A stretch of 64,000 nt of DNA from G963667975 sp963677395 (GTDB lineage: Bacteria > Bacteroidota > Bacteroidia > Bacteroidales > G963667975): the NCBI GenBank assembly GCA_963677395.2, contig OY781965.2:310001-374000 (forward strand), written 5' to 3'. The position numbers and the translations under genes were made by a program. The notes beneath the pieces are model-generated. The model was given only the letters and a program-made list of their open reading frames with translations, made no database searches and was not told where the DNA came from. This document shows, piece by piece, positions 62,505 through 64,000 of this stretch. Within the stretch, counting starts at the first letter, position 1. The number at the start of each line of letters is the position of its first letter.

Positions 62505-62531
62505 AGAGGCTACCCAAAACAGGCAGCCTCT
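62505..62531 (-). terminator. Terminator of the DUF5689 gene
   Basis: AGAGGCT (62505-62511) pairs with AGCCTCT (62525-62531), followed on the minus strand by a T-rich tract, 23 bases after the stop at 62554. Confidence 0.65.
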
Positions 62532-62553
62532 GAAGGTTTATATTAAGAGGGGT

Positions 62554-63837
62554 TTACTCACCAACAACTTTTAGGGTTTTAATTTCCCATGTTGCCGATT
62601 CTGTTGCCGAACTTTTATATTTAACGGCAAAACGCACATTCGCTTTTCCTAAACAAGAAGCCGGAATCACAGCACTACCACTTCCTACAAATGTCCAATT
62701 GTTTCCAGCAGGATAAACAGGGATCGTAATTTGCTCCCATGTTGCAGTCGAAGGATCTCCGGTAGTATAATTTTTTGAAATCCAGAGAGTATGGTTTGTT
62801 TGAAGATTTGCTAAATCACCTTTGTTAATAGTATGGCTAAATGAAATGCTTGCTTCCTTGGATATTTGTGTAAGATCAATCGCAGGAGAAATTAACCAGT
62901 CTTCATTTTCGTTGTTTACTCCACCTGAGAAACCAGTCATAGTCGCTCCATAAGTTGATCCGGTCCATACTTGTGCACCTGTTACACTTATGCCTGTAAA
63001 CTGACCCAATGTAGAAGAAAATGCTTCTGAAAAAATTGTGCTTGCATTACTGAATACAAAGTTTCCGCTTAGATCTTTGATATCACGAATAATTACTTGC
63101 CATGTGGTACCATATTTTGATAGAATACCAGTTACACAACCTTTTCCGGAAGGAAGTCTTGTACTTGCAAAATTTCCATATTTACTTGAACGAATTACAA
63201 TTGAGTTTCCTGCATCATCTTTAAAATGACGATCGGTAGCATCAGCAGTTTGAGGAGCAAATTCTTCACCAACTTCATCAAACTGCACACTGTCAAATTT
63301 AACTAACATACTCACTTTTGCATCGGTAAGAGTTGGAATTGTAACAATTTCAGGAACAGGAGCCTTTCCGGGCAAACTGTCACGGAAAAGGTGTAATGGG
63401 ATTTCCGGAGCAGTTAAACGACCTATTGCTCCGTTATACAGTCCACCTAACTGGATAAGTTGGTTATAATCACCCATGTACATATCTTTACATTTAATAA
63501 AGACACGTTGTCCAACTTTGAATTCGGTGTAGAGAGATGTTTTATCAAGTTTTAATTCAATCCCTGCAGTAGCATCTTGAATTTCAATAGTCTTATAGAA
63601 ATTACCTGATTCATCATTTGCAGTTACGATACCCTGAATAACGTAACTTGAATCAATTCTTTTTACCGTGCCCATTGAATGCAAAGCCTTAAGCTGAGCA
63701 ATTGTCATATTTGAAGGGAAATTAACTTTTGGTACAATTACCGGAGGGGTGTCAAAATCATCTTTTACACAACTCGAAAGGATAATTCCTGCCGCAATCG
63801 TCAGGAATCCCCAAATTTTTATTACGTTGCTTTTCAT
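62554..63837 (-). CDS. DUF5689 lipoprotein with choice-of-anchor J domain
   Basis: 427 residues. Lipobox L-S-S-C at about residue 22. Residues about 45-265 match DUF5689 (V-I-Q-G-I-V-T-A-N-D-E-S-G-N-F-Y, then I-V-I-R-S-S-K-Y), an OB-like domain. Residues about 275-427 fit a choice-of-anchor J/jellyroll domain (W-L-I-S-P-A-I-D-L-T). Such surface lipoproteins are often encoded directly after TonB-dependent receptors, as here (33-base gap), suggesting a surface binding partner of that receptor. The substrate is unknown. Confidence 0.85.
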   Translation of the reverse strand: MKSNVIKIWGFLTIAAGIILSSCVKDDFDTPPVIVPKVNFPSNMTIAQLKALHSMGTVKRIDSSYVIQGIVTANDESGNFYKTIEIQDATAGIELKLDKTSLYTEFKVGQRVFIKCKDMYMGDYNQLIQLGGLYNGAIGRLTAPEIPLHLFRDSLPGKAPVPEIVTIPTLTDAKVSMLVKFDSVQFDEVGEEFAPQTADATDRHFKDDAGNSIVIRSSKYGNFASTRLPSGKGCVTGILSKYGTTWQVIIRDIKDLSGNFVFSNASTIFSEAFSSTLGQFTGISVTGAQVWTGSTYGATMTGFSGGVNNENEDWLISPAIDLTQISKEASISFSHTINKGDLANLQTNHTLWISKNYTTGDPSTATWEQITIPVYPAGNNWTFVGSGSAVIPASCLGKANVRFAVKYKSSATESATWEIKTLKVVGE

Positions 63838-63870
63838 ATTCTGTATTTTATTGATTGTTTGCTAATTATA

Positions 63871-64000
63871 TTAAAAACGGAAACCTATATTTAAGAAGTA
63901 TGTACGACCAAATCCATAGAAATATTTTGGTGGAAATTTGTCGATATTCTTGTTCTCAAAGTCGAAACGTAATTGCTCGAAACCTCCGGTAACCAATTCT
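63871..64000 (-). CDS. TonB-dependent receptor, C-terminal end (cut by window)
   Basis: 43 codons of a minus-strand frame that enters from beyond the window and stops at 63871. The visible end has strands typical of TonB-dependent receptor barrels: Q-L-R-F-D-F-E-N, P-P-K-Y-F-Y-G-F-G-R-T-Y and L-N-I-G-F-R-F, with the terminal Phe required for BAM-mediated insertion. The following DUF5689 lipoprotein supports the call. The plug and TonB box are outside the window. Confidence 0.7.
   Translation of the reverse strand, partial: ELVTGGFEQLRFDFENKNIDKFPPKYFYGFGRTYFLNIGFRF

Noticed and set aside
1..64000. tRNA, rRNA, CRISPR array or prophage
   Set aside because: I found no cloverleaf with a TTCGA arm, no rRNA segments, no regularly spaced repeats, and no integrase, terminase or transposase.

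Overview
The window is a single chromosomal stretch of a Bacteroidota bacterium. The main evidence is gliding and type IX secretion (T9SS) genes (PorW/SprE-type TPR protein, GldE, GldD), several secreted proteins with T9SS C-terminal sorting domains, families largely confined to this phylum (DUF4837, DUF5686, DUF5689, DUF4369), a short archaeal-type ProRS, and promoters of the Bacteroidota form TTTG-N(19-21)-TAnnTTTG in front of many genes. Base composition is moderately AT-rich. I cannot fix order or genus; a Bacteroidia-like lineage is likely. I saw no rRNA, tRNA, CRISPR array, transposase, integrase or phage gene. This looks like core chromosome with a few rearranged spots.

Layout. 0-2.4 kb: end of a PorW/SprE-like gene, bactofilin, AtpZ and an AtpI-like membrane protein, without the ATP synthase operon. 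2.5-10.5 kb: secreted C1 peptidase, an intergenic region with a candidate small RNA, a large choice-of-anchor-L/gliding-type C-terminal protein, an M20 dipeptidase, a DUF4837 lipoprotein and a MacB/FtsX-like permease. 10.6-16.9 kb: purH, mreB, a nested palindromic element, a LOG-family protein, a CWC-GNAT fusion and DsbD. 17-25.1 kb: secreted M1 aminopeptidase, ElbB-like protein, VCBS-repeat T9SS protein and a DUF5686 outer-membrane protein. 25.7-37.8 kb: nadD, lipoprotein, an NqrF-like membrane ferredoxin lacking the reductase half, pheT, RNase G, a 29-residue COX24-type ribosomal protein, HU, then mutY-ssb-gldE-gldD and proS.

37.9-41.2 kb: a Tyr/Trp-rich lipoprotein and a FadL/OmpP1-like porin. 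41.3-48.5 kb: an eight-gene operon (TetR, TolC, HlyD lipoprotein, DUF2147, two ABC ATPases, two ABC-2 permeases), organised like E. coli cecR-ybhGFSR but with its own outer-membrane channel. A perfect 18-bp operator-like palindrome lies at the predicted transcription start. 48.6-53 kb: dihydroorotate-dehydrogenase-like protein, CDF transporter, Crp/Fnr regulator, a frameshifted queA and a small conserved protein. 53.2-56.3 kb: mrdA-rodA. 56.7-64 kb: a 1121-residue T9SS surface protein, a PID-CTERM miniprotein, an unknown repeat protein, lpxH, a DUF4369 lipoprotein, a DUF5689 lipoprotein and the end of a TonB-dependent receptor.

Main points for a second look: the usual purH-mreB-mreCD-mrdA-rodA cluster is split over 40 kb with a palindromic element at the break; queA is broken by one base in a homopolymer; purH very probably starts at TTG; a small RNA is predicted near 3.86-3.97 kb; and the T9SS/PID-CTERM pair is followed by an unknown membrane protein with a duplicated Lys/His/Tyr/Asp motif. 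I found no self-contained system that I could defend as wholly new; the PID-CTERM locus and the small RNA come closest.
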